From: Delphinapterus leucas
Lineage: Eukaryota; Chordata; Mammalia; Artiodactyla; Monodontidae
DNA: 64,000 nucleotides
Reading direction: 5' to 3'
Assembly: GCF_002288925.2 (NCBI RefSeq)
Contig: NW_022098069.1
Coordinates: forward strand, 83,422,380 to 83,486,379
A program made the position numbers and the translations under genes. The notes beneath the pieces are model-generated. The model did not search any database. It was not told the DNA's origin and saw nothing but the letters and a program-made list of their open reading frames with translations. Shown piece by piece: positions 9,790 through 20,700 of the stretch (position 1 is its first letter; each line of letters starts with the position of its first letter).

Positions 9790-10550
9790 TCAAGTCCTGC
9801 TTTCCAGGTTTTTAAAAAAGTTGTGATAAAATACACATGACATAAACCCATCTCAACCATTAAGCGTGCAGTTCAGCGACATCAAGTGCATTCACGTGAC
9901 ACAGGCGTGAAAGGAGCACAGAGGTCAGAGGTCAGGGAGGTGAGAGGCAGCCAGGTGACAAGAAAAGGTCTGGCTCCTGGAATTATGAAGTGCAGCTGCT
10001 GGGCTGCCCCTGGGCTCACATTCCTTTCCAGTTGGACGATGACGGCTCAGCCACAGAAGCCGTGCTGGCCTCACTGATGCACGTTCCTGGCGTGATGGTG
10101 CCGCCATCACCACCATCCATCCCCAGAATTTTTCCATTTTCCCAAACTCTGTCCCCATTAAACAACAACTCCCCGTCCCCCTGCCCCCAGCCCCTGGACC
10201 CCACCATTCTACTTTCTGTCTCCAGGAATTTGACTGCTCTGGGGATTTATATAAGCGGAATCATATAAGTGGATTTATCTTTTGTGATTGACATTTCACT
10301 GGGAATAATGTCCTCAATGTTCATGCATGTTGTAGCCTGTGTCAGAACTTCCTTCCTTTTTAAGATTGAATGTTATTCTGCTGTGTGGATGGACCACATT
10401 TTGCTTATCCATTCATCCATCCAGGGACACCAGGGCTGCTTCCACCTCTTGGCTGTTGTGAACAACGCTGCTGTGGACATGGGTGTGCAAGCATCTGTCC
10501 CAGTCCCTGCTTTTGGTTCTTTTGGCTGTAAACCCACCCAGGCTTTTAGC
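9790..10550 (-). mobile_element. Old L1M 3' region, antisense, interrupted
   Basis: 'gttgtgataaaatacacatgacataaa...catctcaaccatt' then, after an interruption at 9897-10094, 'ccatcaccaccatccat', 'ctgtctccaggaatttgactgctct', 'tggaccacattttgcttatccattcatc', 'gctgcttccacctcttggctgttgtgaacaa'. This is the reverse complement of old L1 ORF2 end/3' UTR sequence. The interruption falls inside L1 text that reads through once it is removed. Confidence 0.9.
9897..10094 (+). repeat. Second copy of the 8.9-9.5 kb segment, inserted into L1
   Basis: Matches 8921-9076 joined directly to 9420-9470 in the same orientation, bounded by TGACACAGG at the left and TTCCTGGCGTG at the right. It has no poly(A) tail and no evident target-site duplication. 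Confidence 0.85.
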
Positions 10551-10734
10551 ACTTTCCAGGTCTGGCGCCAGGTGTCGGGGGCAAAGAGCTGAGGAGATTG
10601 AGGTTTCTGTTGTCAGGGACCCGTGGTCCGGAGGGGGAAGCGGACAGGTAATGCCACTGGGTGGGAGACGCCCACCAGTCCTCTGAACAGCACTTTGACT
10701 TTCTAGCGTCCTCTCGCCTCTGTTGTTTCATCAC

Positions 10735-10868
10735 TTACTCACGGGTGCTGAGAAGCAGCTATGAACATCAGCTCCATTTTATAGCTGGGAAACTGAGTCG
10801 TGGGAAGATACCGTGCCTTGGCTGGGATCACCTGGTTAGTCGCGAAGCTGGCGCCAGAATTCAGGTAA
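10735..10868 (-). mobile_element. MIR, antisense
   Basis: 'cagctccattttatagctgggaaactgagtcgtgggaag...tgccttggctgggatcacctggttagt' is a diverged antisense MIR. Confidence 0.85.
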
Positions 10869-11405
10869 ATGGAGCCCAATTCACCAAGCTGTTCTCAAAA
10901 ACAATATCCCCCACACAGCTAGCTTTAGAATTTTTGGCTGCACTTGCAGGTGACAGAAACCCAGCTCACTCTGGCTCCAGCGAGGGAGTTGATGGCTCAT
11001 GTAATTAGCAAGGCCAGGTGTTGGGCTGGCCCGGGCTCTGCTGAACCTGGGGCGGCAGGGCTCTGTGCGCTTCTCTCTCCACCTCCCGGGTCTGCCTTCC
11101 ACTGGGCCTCGACTTTATTGAGCAGTTCTTCCGGGCAGCTGGGGAAGCTGACTGCCCGCAATCCAGGTTTCCGTGGTTCCCAGAACTCAGATCCCACAGT
11201 AAGAGAGAGCTTCCTCAGCCCTCCTGGCCCAGGGGGCCAATCTTTGGAGACCTTCTGGGGCCTAGTTGGTTCCCAGGCCTGGACTCGAGCTAGGCATGTG
11301 TCAGGAAGATAGATTTTGGATTGGCAGGTCTGGCAGACCTCACGCGTAAGGGAGGAGAGGCAGGCAGGCTGGCAAGGCACGGAGTCCTCACAGGGCGGGG
11401 AGGGC
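10869..11405. other. Unassigned sequence, part possibly an old repeat
   Basis: 10930-11100 ('gacagaaacccagctcactctggct...gatggctcatgtaa') looks like a dispersed repeat I cannot name. No gene seen. Confidence 0.4.
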
Positions 11406-11617
11406 TTTTTTTTTTTTTTTTTTTTGCGGTACGAGGGCCTCTCACTGTTGTGGCCTCTCCCGTTGCAGAGCACAGGCTCCGGACGCGCAGGCTCAGCGGC
11501 CATGGCTCACGGGCCCAGCCGCTCCGCAACATGTGGGATCTTCCCGGACTGGGGCACGAACCCGTGTCCCCTGCATCGGCAGGCGGACTCTCAACCACTG
11601 CACCACCAGGGAAGCCC
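11406..11617 (-). mobile_element. Cetacean short-type CHR SINE (CHR-2-like)
   Basis: Begins on this strand with a run of 20 T residues and ends with the tRNA-like head 'ccactgcaccaccagggaagccc'. The body has the hallmark phrases 'gcggtacgagggcctctcactgttgtggcctctcccg' and 'cagcggccatggctcacgggccc'. Low divergence indicates a young insertion. It is transcribed, in principle, by RNA polymerase III from the head. Confidence 0.95.
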
Positions 11618-11714
11618 TATTTAATTTCTTTTAATGTGTATTTTTTTCAAAGTAGGATTTTTATTTTGATGCTTTCTAGCTTCTTTCAATGACTACTTTA
11701 CTGAGTTGTAGACT

Positions 11715-11825
11715 CTTTTTTTTGGGCTGCGCTTGTGGGATCTTAGTTCCCTGACCAGGGATTGAACCCAGGTCCCTGGCAGTGGAAGCGTGGAGTTCTA
11801 ACCACTGGACTGCCAGGGAATTCCC
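11715..11825 (-). mobile_element. Short tRNA-Glu-type SINE
   Basis: T run, 'ggctgcgcttgtgggatcttagttccctgaccagggattgaaccc' and 'aaccactggactgccagggaattccc'. Only about 110 bp, so it is an older, shorter relative of the CHR SINEs. A sister copy is at 50700-50814. Confidence 0.9.
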
Positions 11826-12110
11826 AGGGAATCGTTTTTAGTATAAATATATCCCAAACAATGTATGGGACATACTTACTACTAAAAATCATTCGTTGCT
11901 TAATCTGAAATTCAAATCTCGCTGAAGATCCTGTATTTTTATTTGCTAAAACTGAAATCCTGCCAAGGAGACAAAGAGGCCCATGAGAGAGAGAGATTCA
12001 GCGTGGGGAATAAAACAAGGGCTGGGGTGGATCAGCTACTTCTGGGCCACAGCTGTGTTCCTGATGATTTATGTTTGGGTTACTTTATTCCTATCTAGCA
12101 AATTGGTCCT
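11826..12110. other. Unassigned non-coding sequence
   Basis: AT-richer stretch with no recognised feature. Confidence 0.5.
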
Positions 12111-12114
12111 ACAG

Positions 12115-12270
12115 ATCTCATTTTATTTTCCATTTGTTTATTCATTCATTCAACCAAGACACCTACTGCATGAGGGCTGTAGCGTACGTAGTAAAGGCAG
12201 ATGCCGAGCCCCACAGCTGCTCTTCCCAAGCTGCTAAGAGAACAGATACAGTAACAGCATCCTCCCCTGA
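12115..12270 (+). mobile_element. Probable L2-type fragment
   Basis: 'tgtttattcattcattcaaccaagacacctactgcatgag' matches the 'ttcattcattcaacaaatatttattgagcacctact' dispersed repeat. Confidence 0.65.
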
Positions 12271-12289
12271 CATGTCCTTCACTGGTTTC

Positions 12290-12420
12290 TTCTAAAACAC
12301 CAGCCCCATGAGACCAGGGGACCTGCGTGTCTCGGTCACTGCTGTATCACCAGTGCCCAGGGCAGGGCCTAAGGACAGAGCAAAGCTTTCAATCAGTATA
12401 TTTGTTAGGTGAATGACTCT
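12290..12420 (+). mobile_element. L2 3' end
   Basis: 'ccccatgagaccaggggacctgcgtgtctcggtcactgctgtatcaccagtgcccagggcagggcct' and a terminal 'tttgttaggtgaatga' fit the L2 terminus. Confidence 0.85.
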
Positions 12421-12929
12421 GAAAATGGGCCCCAAGCATTAACAATCATGTGAAACTCAGCATGGCGAAGGGGGCATGTCTTTAAATTCAAAGCACCCCT
12501 TTCCTGGGTCATTTCATAGGAAACATTTGCAGGAAAATGGGTTTCTGCTAGATTGCACCTTTCAGTGACTGCCTAGAAAAAGAGCTGAATTTCATTGCTG
12601 TGCCTGGGCATTCTGGAATCTCTTCCAGGCAAGTGTGTTATCCTGGGGACCCCTGTAAGCTTTATATCTCCCGGGTTCTCCCCACCTTCCTTCCCCTCCC
12701 CTGCTTCCCTGGTCTCCATGTGGCCTCCACCTGCGAGCTGGGGGCTGGGAGCCTGAGGGCAAGCCCTCGCCGCAACTTTGGGTGGTGCCTCCCCATGTGT
12801 ACGGTGCATTCAGCGTGCATAGAAAAGGTAACAGGGACCAAGGCCCCGGCCCTGACGGGGGCGCATGAGGACAACACAAGACTGCCTGATTCTCCTGGCA
12901 ACGCAAACGCCACCTTGAAGTGCGTGCGT
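12421..12929. other. Unassigned non-coding sequence
   Basis: No gene or repeat recognised. Confidence 0.5.
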
Positions 12930-12962
12930 GAGTGCGTGTGTGTGTGTGTGTGTGTGTATGCA
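12926..12962 (+). repeat. (TG)n microsatellite
   Basis: Imperfect GTGCGTGAGTGCG followed by about eleven TG units. Open frames with His-Thr or Cys-Val runs across it are artefacts of the repeat. Confidence 0.95.
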
Positions 12963-13539
12963 CTCATGAGAGGGACCGTTTGTGGGGAAGTGAGAATTTG
13001 GCAGTAACTCAGCCAACTGGGATTTTTGTGGTGTGTCTCCTGCTTTGGGGCCCTGCCTGCATCTTCTGCAGACCAGCAAGTTTCCGTCCAGGCCCATTTC
13101 CCTCCATCTGGTCCACACCTCCTTCCAGACCCAAGTCTGGGTCTAGAAAACAGACCTTCTGGAGACTAAGTTAAAACCAAGAGGTTTCCAGCCAGCAGCC
13201 AGCCTGGGGCCATGGGAAGAGCTTTTATTTGGGAGGGGTGGCTGTTTATCTCTCAGAAAAGTAGATGAGCTAAATCTCCCTTTAGATGTAGAAAGCCCTA
13301 CATGGGCACGGAACCAAAGATCCTCACGACCCCCATGCTGGAGAGACAGAGGCACATCCGTCTGTCCAGCACCCCTGAGTTTTGGGAACTCCCCCACGCT
13401 TCCGTGTGGCTCCAGTGGGACTGTCAGGGAGCGGCCGTGACCTCCCTGCCACAGGGTGGGCACAAGACCTCAACAGGCAGGTCAGATGATTGGGCCAAAG
13501 CTGAACGCAGGACTGAAGCAGAGTCCAGTATCCCTGTCC
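12963..13539. other. Unassigned non-coding sequence
   Basis: No gene or repeat recognised. Confidence 0.5.
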
Positions 13540-13627
13540 TAAGATTGAGGTTCAGAGAGGTTAAGTGACCTGCCTTAAGACACACAGCTGGGCCAGAACC
13601 AGAGAGGCCCCCAAGGCTGTGGCACCT
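13540..13627 (-). mobile_element. MIR, antisense
   Basis: 'ttgaggttcagagaggttaagtgacctgccttaagacacacagctgggcc' is nearly identical to the antisense MIR core. Confidence 0.93.
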
Positions 13628-14075
13628 ACAAGGGAGGGGCAGGAGGCTGAACCCTGACACCACCAGCAGGGAGGGAGTGATGGTGGAGTTCTGACTCTGA
13701 CCTGAGAAGGGCCCTGGGGTGGGAGATGGGTGGGCCACAGTGGGACCCCCAAACACAACCAGAGCTTTCTGACAGAGACAGAGGCAGCCAGACAGCTCCT
13801 CCACCGGCCCGTGGAGGGTCTTGGCTGTGTTGGGACGGCTGGAACAGAGTTACTCCCTGGGGAGTCTGCTGGAGTCACGGGCCAGGACCACGGCGCCTGC
13901 ACGAGGAAAGGAGCCCAGGGAGGCGGCGTGAGGGCCCCTGCGCTGCCCTGAGGAAGGGGGAGGGAGAGAAGGCCGGCTGTGTGTCGGGGCCGCAGCAGGG
14001 CCAGTGGGCCAGAGCCGGGATGGTCCTGGCAGGGTGGGTGTGGGCTGTGGTGGGCGTGCCAGCATGTGGAGAAGA
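13628..14075. other. Unassigned GC-rich sequence
   Basis: No repeat recognised. The 248-codon minus-strand frame at 13561-14307 is mostly translation of the neighbouring CA/TG tract and is not a gene. Confidence 0.5.
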
Positions 14076-14337
14076 GGGTGTGTATGAATATGTGAGTATG
14101 CACATGTGTGAGTGTGTACACGTGCACATGTGAGCGTGTACCTGTGTGTGTACACGTGCACTTGAGCGTGTATGAGTGCATGCGCGCACACACACGTGTA
14201 TGGTGTGTGCACATACACATGTGTGTACACGTGCGTGTGTGAGCATGTACCTGTGCATATATGTGTGCACATACACACGTATGCATAGTGTATGTGTACA
14301 CATGCACGTGTGTGCAAGTTGTGTGTAAATGTGTGTC
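14076..14337 (+). repeat. Long alternating purine-pyrimidine tract
   Basis: About 260 bp of near-continuous alternation built from TGTG, TACACGTGCAC, GCATGTAC and GCGCACAC. Blocks such as TGTGTACACGTGCAC recur irregularly, so it is a degenerate minisatellite rather than a simple dinucleotide run. Confidence 0.9.
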
Positions 14338-15289
14338 CTCTCAGGGCTGGGGCACGTGGAGGTGGCAGAGGTAGAGGCACCGCTGGTGGGGCTGCAGGGC
14401 AGATGCCAGGGAAGGGATGACGGCAGATGAGGGAAACTGAGGCAGGTTGACTTGGGGGTGGTGAGGGGGGTCGGAACAGGGCCCTGCAGGGAGAAGGCCA
14501 GGCTCAGGTCCCCGGGCCAGGCCGTTCCGCTCCCTCTGCCGGTGGTCGGTGGTCACAGGCGGTCCCACCGGGGCTGGGAAGAAAGCTGAGCTGCCCCCTG
14601 CAGCAGCCCCTGCAGATCTCCCAAGCCGGTGGCTTCCGAGGCAGAGGTTTAGGCAAATGCCACAGAATTAAAACCTGGGAGGATGTTAAGAAAACCACCC
14701 AAACAACCCACACCCACAGCCCTCCCTTCTAAGGTGGCTTTAACACGTGCCGCCGCACAGGGAAAGGAGTTGACTCAGGAATTCCTAGAAAAGGACTGTT
14801 CCCAGCCCCAAGGGCAGGGCCAACAGCACCTCCCTGGGCCTGTCCTACCAACCTCCCCACTGCCCGCCCCTCCTCCGGGCCTGGGCTGGGCACCCAGGAC
14901 AAGGACACCAGGGAAAAGCCAGGAGGGTAACTGGGGCAAGGAGGACAGAAGGGCCCGGGGTGGGGGGCTGAGCGAGGGGGCCTGGGCCAGGCTGCTATGG
15001 GAATGTGCTCATGGCCCCAAACCACCAGCTTCGCAAGGTCACGGGCTTTGGGGCACCTGCACGCTGGCTCAGACCCCGCCAGCTCGCTCCTCCCATGGAC
15101 CAGTGGGAGGTGGCTTTGCTGTGTGGCATGCTGCCCTCTCCTTCTGCCCCATGGCCTTCTCAGCTCTCTTCCGGACCATTGCCCAGCCCCTCCCTGGGCT
15201 CCTGCCTCCATTCGGAACCTTCCCGCCCACCCTCCACACAGCTGGAAGACGATGAGTTGCTTACCCAGCGATGAGTCCCTTCCCTCTTT
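14338..15289. other. Unassigned GC-rich, repeat-poor sequence
   Basis: High GC, few CpG, no repeat that I recognise. Open frames on both strands overlap and none shows a domain. Confidence 0.5.
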
Positions 15290-15612
15290 ACATCAGGCAG
15301 AACCCTGATGTTGTGTGGGGGCAGCATTGTGTCCAGATAAAACGCAGATTCCCCAGGCTCTGTTGCAGTTTGGGTGGCCATGGGACTCAGTGCTGGCCGT
15401 GAGATGTGTGTGCACGTTCCTGGGTGGGGCTTCTCTACCCTCCTGCCTGGAATGGCAAGGGGATGCCTGGTATTCTGGCAGCCATCTTGTGACCATAAGG
15501 AGAGACACTATCCCAAGGATCCTAGAGACAGAAAGAGTCTGGGTCCCTGAAGAAGTTCTGGAACTTCCCGACGATCCCTGGACTGCTGCTATCTAGCCTG
15601 CTTGTTATCTGA
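15290..15612 (+). mobile_element. Probable old LTR-type repeat
   Basis: 'ttgcagtttgggtggccatgggactcagtgctggccgtgagatgtg...cctgcctggaatggcaaggggatgcctggtattctggcagccatcttgtgaccat' follows the 'gtggccatgtgactaagttctggccaatgagatgt...cagccatcttgagaccatga' theme of old mammalian LTRs. The family is not named. Confidence 0.6.
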
Positions 15613-18409
15613 GAAAAGGTGATGGGAGAGAGCCTTCTAAAGCCTTACAGTGAAGGAAACAGCCTGTTCCAAGGAATGGAGATAAGAACATAGCTGGAGA
15701 GTCCAGCTATGGAATGCATCCCCAGGTCTTCCGGGCTCTTTGCCTGAGGCAGTCTGCCCTGTTTCCTCTGGCCCTTGCTATCCCTCCCAGGATGAACTCA
15801 GGAGAGACCAGCCTCACCCTCCTCCTGTTCCCGGCCCTCACCTCCAACTTCAGCCCCTCTGTGTCCTTGAGGGCCCCTTCACCTCCATGATGGCCCTGAA
15901 ACTCCCCTCTGAGTTCTTTCTTCTTCCCCAACTGGAGGCAAAGCCTCTGCCACCCCAGGCTGCTGCCCAAGTGTGCTGGGCTCTCAGTCCCAGGGTACAG
16001 GCTCCTGGACCCAGGACACGGCAGCTGCACAGAGAGGGGGGTTGAGCATTTATAACGTGGCAGCAGGGTTCACAGACTCCCAGCATCCCAGGCGGCCCAC
16101 AGACTCCTACTGGCCAGGGGCTGTGATCCAGGCAGGTGGGGGTGATGGTTTGCTGCACCTCTCCAGACTGCATGGCTGTTCAAACACCTGATGACTGAAA
16201 TACCGTGCCCAGCACCACCTCCCTGGGCAGCCTTCTTGCGTGTCTCATTCCTGCACACAGACAGGATTGTCCTGATTCTCCCGGTTTGGAGGGACACCAC
16301 GGCAGCCACAGGTGCGTGTGTGCACACGTGCGTGCTCTGCCTACGAGGCTGGGATTGTCAGGCCCTGCCCCTGCCGCCCACCCCCTCCTCTCCCACCGCT
16401 GCACTGCTGGGCTTTTTGCTCATAGGACCCTCGGCTCCAGGACCTGGCCTTCCTGGATGCTGGAGGGGCTTCGCAGATCTGGCCCCTGAGACGTGCGGGC
16501 GCCCTTATCTTTCCTCCTGGGTCCGCTGTCGGGACTCGGCTGTTCCTCCAGTGCTGTATCTGAGAGCGTCTACCACTCCTCTGGGGATGTACCTGCTACT
16601 CCTTGGTGTCCCAGGCAGGGCCTCCCAGGAAGCTGACTCCGAGGTGGTGTTATTGTGCGGGGTTGTATCAGGGAGTGCCCTTGGGAACCAAGCCCCGGGA
16701 AAGGGAGGGGAGGGAAGCAGGATTCGGCAGAAGTCCAGCTGAGCTCAGGCCCAGGGGCAGCCCTGTCTAGCCTGATGGAGGGCTCTAGAGCTAAAAGGCC
16801 CTTCAGAGTTGTTAAATGTTGGGTCAGAATGGTCAGGGCCTTCTATTCCAGCCTGGACCGTCCTTGAATGTGGGCTGCCCTGCAAGGGCGTGGCCTTGGG
16901 CACAGAGCCAGGCAGCCGGGGAATTTCCTGAGGGGGCGGGGATTGAAGGCTGGCTCCCCCCTTCCTTGACGGGGAGTCTGGGGGGTGATCTCCATTCTAC
17001 CCTAGAGGGTCAGTTCCCCGGATGTGGTTCTTGAAATCTTACCCTCTGGTGAAAGCAGGAAGTCCCCGCCCTCCCCCGCCCCGCCATCCCCCCAACCAGT
17101 GCCCTTCCGAAGGCCTGTCCTCCTCCCAGGGAGTCTCCCGAGTGCCCACAGGTACAGTCAGCGTCCCACGCAGCCCAGCCCTGCCTTGGAGCTCTGGCTG
17201 TGGAAAGGAGGCTGCCGTTACAAGCAGCTGAATGGAATCCTGGCCGAAGCGGACTCTGGTGCCCAGAAGCGGATGCCATGAGTAACACCACTGAAAATGT
17301 GGACTTGGTTGAATGGAAAAGGGCGGGAGGGGATGTTAGTGCCGACTCGTCACAGGCTGGAAAGCTGGTGAGCCATGCGATGCGGTGGAGAAATATTTTA
17401 TCTGAGGGTCCTCTGCTCTGCTTTGGACAAAGGCCACGTGCTGTCTGGTCGTAGCGTGAGGAGGGTGGAGGGAAAGTTTCAGAATGTTGGCATGGGCTGG
17501 TTCCTCGGGGCTTTGGGAAAGGTCCCTCAAGAGACATGTGAGCTGAGACTAGAGCCAGCCCATCTATAAGGAGGGATGCAGGAGAACCAGTGAGTGTGAG
17601 GCTGTGCCCGCCATTTATGTTGGCCAGCTCAGGCCTCCCAGAGGTGAAAGGGTCAGTGCTTTTCTACCGCAAACTGAAAGTGATGTGGGCAGACCTGGGG
17701 GTGGGGCACGGGTGTAGCAGGAAATGGGCCGGATACCCTAATCCTCCTGCCAGCACGCACTCTTGAGAGAACAACCCAGTACTAATCCAGCTGAGGGCGG
17801 TGTTTCTCTCTGGAGCTTGGTGTCTTGAATGACCTCGAGATGAAGACAGCTGGGCTACGACTGGGGCCCTGGGCAGAGCACAGGGTGGACACACTAGAGT
17901 CTTCATGCTTTGAGCCTAAGCGAGACTGTGGACGTGTGCACATGGAATGGACTGGACACTTTCTAGGTTTCTGAAGGGATTCTGTTACTAAAGCAGCCTT
18001 AGATCTGTCTGGGCTCGAGGCTGTTGAAGCGCTAAGGCTGTCCCTGGGCTCCCCAACCAAGCTGCACCAGAAACAGGTGGGCTATGAAGGGGTTGGCCCC
18101 CAGGAATGATGGCATTCTCTCCAATGACCATCTCAGAGGTGGCCATGGAGACCCAGGGACCAGCAGATTCCCTCCCCACAGAGCACTGAGCCACGGCTGT
18201 GGAGAATCGTGGGCAACAGAACATCTCCCAGGTGCAGTACGAGAGTGGCCATTGGCTCCCCAAGGAAGGATCATTGCTCAGGCTCGACAGTTGCCAGGGA
18301 CTCTGTGGGTTTCCTGTTCTGCCGTGGTCCAGCTGGGCTGTTACTGTGATGGTCATGTCCCACGTGCTCTGGTTACACTGAGCATCCGGTAGTGCAGCTT
18401 CCCTACTGA
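15613..18409. other. Unassigned, GC-rich and mostly repeat-free
   Basis: The longest stretch without a confident repeat. 16610-16760 ('aggaagctgactccgaggtggtg...gtatcagggagtgcccttgggaa') loosely resembles an old LTR-like repeat. No conserved frame or exon is visible by eye, but this is the best place in the window to test for unannotated exons. Confidence 0.4.
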
Positions 18410-18602
18410 GCCCATGTTCTTTCCTGCCTTCATTCCTTTTCTGTGGTTACTCTATCGGCCTGGAAAGACTTATTTTCTTTTCATGCTTATCCTTCAAGGC
18501 TCAGTCCACATGTCACCTCCTCCCAGAAGTCTTCTCTAACTGCTCAGGGCTTCCTCTGAGCTCACCTGGGTATCCTTCTAACCAAGCACTGATTGTACCA
18601 TG
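18410..18602 (+). mobile_element. L2 fragment
   Basis: 'tggaaagacttattttc...cttatccttcaaggctcagtccacatgtcacctcctcccagaagtcttctctaac' is the L2 3' region. Confidence 0.9.
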
Positions 18603-18611
18603 TCATTATGT

Positions 18612-18960
18612 ATCACTCAGTTATGGTTACAATAATGCTGCATAACAAATTATCCCCAAATTAGGTGGTTTATTACAGGAAGTACTGATTTTCTCACTCA
18701 TGGGTCTTCAGGAGGGCTGCAGAAGTCTGGCCAAGGCTGTGGGTCAGTAGGGCTTGGTTCCCAGCCTTGGGTTGGTTTCAGGTTTCCTACACATGTCTCA
18801 TTCTGGGGGCCAGGCTTGTGGCGGATCACCAGAGCACAAGAGGCCAAGTCTCACAACAGAGGTGCATTTAAAGCCTCTGTTTTCCTCCCATCCTCTAACA
18901 CGCCATGGCCCCAAGCCAAACCTGGTAGAGGGCAGAGAAGTATCCTCCACACATGCTGCT
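18612..18960 (-). mobile_element. MLT1-type LTR remnant, antisense
   Basis: 'gttacaataatgctgcataacaaattatccccaaattaggtggtttattacagg' matches 'gctgcataacaaaccaccccaaaacttagtggcttaaaacaa' of older MaLR-type LTRs. The rest is diverged. Confidence 0.6.
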
Positions 18961-19156
18961 GGTGTGTTGGCTCCTCCACTGGACCGTCAGCTTCTCATGG
19001 CCTGTGCCTGAGGCTCACGTGGTCCCAGCGCCAGTGAAGAGTGGGTGCCCACCCCCTGGGGCCACCTGCTTGCCTGCTGCTGCCCTCACCAGCTGCCAGG
19101 TCTGTCCACACAAGTCCTCCTTCCATTGAGGATGTCTTCAATTAATGAATGTCTCC

Positions 19157-19369
19157 TTTTTTTTTTTTTTTTTTTTTGCAGTACGCGGGCCTCTCACCGC
19201 TGTGGCCTCTCCCGTTGTGGAGCACAGGCTCCGGACACGCAGGCTCAGCGGCCATGGCTCACGGGCCCAGCCGTTCCGCGGCACATGGGATCTTCCCGGA
19301 CCGGGGCACGAACCTGCATCCCCTGCATCGGCAGGTGGACTCTCAACCACTGCGCCACCAGGGAAGCCC
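19157..19369 (-). mobile_element. Cetacean short-type CHR SINE
   Basis: A run of 21 T residues, then 'gcagtacgcgggcctctcaccgctgtggcctctcccg', ending 'ccaccagggaagccc'. Full length and little diverged. The 227-codon plus-strand frame at 19149-19832 is translated SINE plus flank, not a gene. Confidence 0.95.
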
Positions 19370-19882
19370 TTCCTCACTTATCTTATTGATTATGTTAGTT
19401 CCTTCTGATCTAGGAAGTAAATTCATTCTCCTGATGGGGACGGAGTCACAGAGGCTGAGTTCTTGGCCTCGGGTACACAGTGGCATCATGCACCCAGCAG
19501 GTGCGTTTTTAAAGTTGGCCGGAAGGTGGACTGGGGTTTGCGGTGGCATCCGGGCCAAGCAGGCTGCCAGGCAGGCGTGGGCAGCGGCCCTGGCGGCGGT
19601 GCTGGCACGTAGTAGGTGCTCCTTTCCTTCCCTCTGCTGGTGGCACCCCCTCCGGATCAGAGCCCCTCACAGGCCTCCTTTCTTCCTTTTCCTTCTCTGT
19701 ACCCACCCTGTCTGTTCACGGCCTCCCAGGCTTCTCTCCCCGTTGCACGCTGTGTGCCTTCCGTCTGAGTGCATTGTTTCTCCTGAATGGCGAGAGGCTC
19801 TGGGAATGAGGTTGCCAAAAATGCAGGCTTGAAACCAGAGATGTTTTTCCAGGAGGAAAAAGAATTTTAAAATCCTGGCCTT
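19370..19882. other. Unassigned non-coding sequence
   Basis: Moderately GC-rich. No gene or repeat recognised. Confidence 0.5.
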
Positions 19883-20177
19883 GGGACTTCCCTGGTGGCG
19901 CAGAGGTTAAGTATCCGCCTGCCAATGCAGGGAACATGGGTTCAAGCCCTGGTCCGGGAGGATCCCACGTGCTGTGGAGCAAATAAGCCCGCGTGCCGCA
20001 ACTACTGAGCCTGCGTGCTTGGAGCCCGTGCTCCGCAACAAGAGAAGCCACCGCAATGAGAAGCCCACACACCGCGACGAAGAGTAGCCCCCGCTCGCCG
20101 CAACTAGAGAAAGCCCACACGCAGCAATGAAGACCCAACGCAGCCAAAAATAAATAAATAGATAAATGAAAAAAAAC
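19883..20177 (+). mobile_element. Long-type CHR SINE (CHR-1-like), sense
   Basis: Starts 'gggacttccctggtggcgcagaggttaag' (tRNA-Glu-like head) and continues through 'tactgagcctgcgtgcttgg', 'caacaagagaagccaccgcaatgagaagccc', 'gaagagtagcccccgctcgccgcaactagag' to an AAATAAATAAATAG-type tail. One of only two SINEs on this strand. Confidence 0.95.
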
Positions 20178-20379
20178 CTTTTTGGCCTAAGAGTTTTGTT
20201 CCAGGGAGAAAGTGAACCCCAAATCTTCCTTTGGGACGTAGCTTCTTCCAGCTCCCCATCTTGAGATGAATTTAAAAGGGAGAACCATGGAGGGTTGAAA
20301 GGACTCTGTTTTGACCTGCAGCTTTGCCTCTTGGCTGCTCACCTCTGTGCCTAAGCTCATCCTTCTCTCCTTTCTGAGA
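20178..20379. other. Unassigned non-coding sequence
   Basis: No feature recognised. Confidence 0.5.
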
Positions 20380-20490
20380 AAGGCCCTTCCCTGCCCTAAA
20401 CCGCTCTGGCTCTTACTTACCCTTCAGGGCTCAGCACAAATGCCTCCTCCTCCACGAAGTCTCCCTGGTCATTCTGTGCTCCCACAGTGA
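20380..20490 (+). mobile_element. L2 fragment
   Basis: 'tacttacccttcagggctcagcacaaatgcctcctcctccacgaagtctccctgg' matches L2. Confidence 0.88.
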
Positions 20491-20499
20491 GGGGCAGGT

Positions 20500-20700
20500 G
20501 AGTGGACTGGACTCAGACTCAGACAGCCCTGGGCTCGGGTCCAGGCCCCGTCAGCTGTGTGAGCTTGAGCGAGTCCCCCAGTAACCCTGGGTCTCAGTTT
20601 CCCACCTATACAATGAGGATGGTAAGAGCAGCACTTACCTTAGGCGGTGACTGAGAGAATCAAATAGCATCTATCCCCAGAGTGCCCGGTCCCTGCAGAT
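20500..20700 (+). mobile_element. MIR, near full length
   Basis: 'gactcagacagccctgggctcgggtcc...tgtgtgagcttgagcgagtcccccagtaaccctgggtctcagtttcccacctatacaatgagg...gtgactgagagaatcaaatagcat' covers most of the MIR consensus in order. Confidence 0.92.

Noticed and set aside
13561..14307. 248-codon open frame on the minus strand
   Set aside because: Much of it is His-Thr/Cys-Val runs translated from the alternating TG/CA tract.
19149..19832. 227-codon open frame on the plus strand
   Set aside because: The first third is a translated antisense SINE with a poly-Phe start from its T run.
19883..19950. tRNA-like sequence in SINE heads
   Set aside because: These are tRNA-Glu-derived SINE promoters, not functional tRNA genes; the fold is incomplete and the same sequence is repeated across the window.
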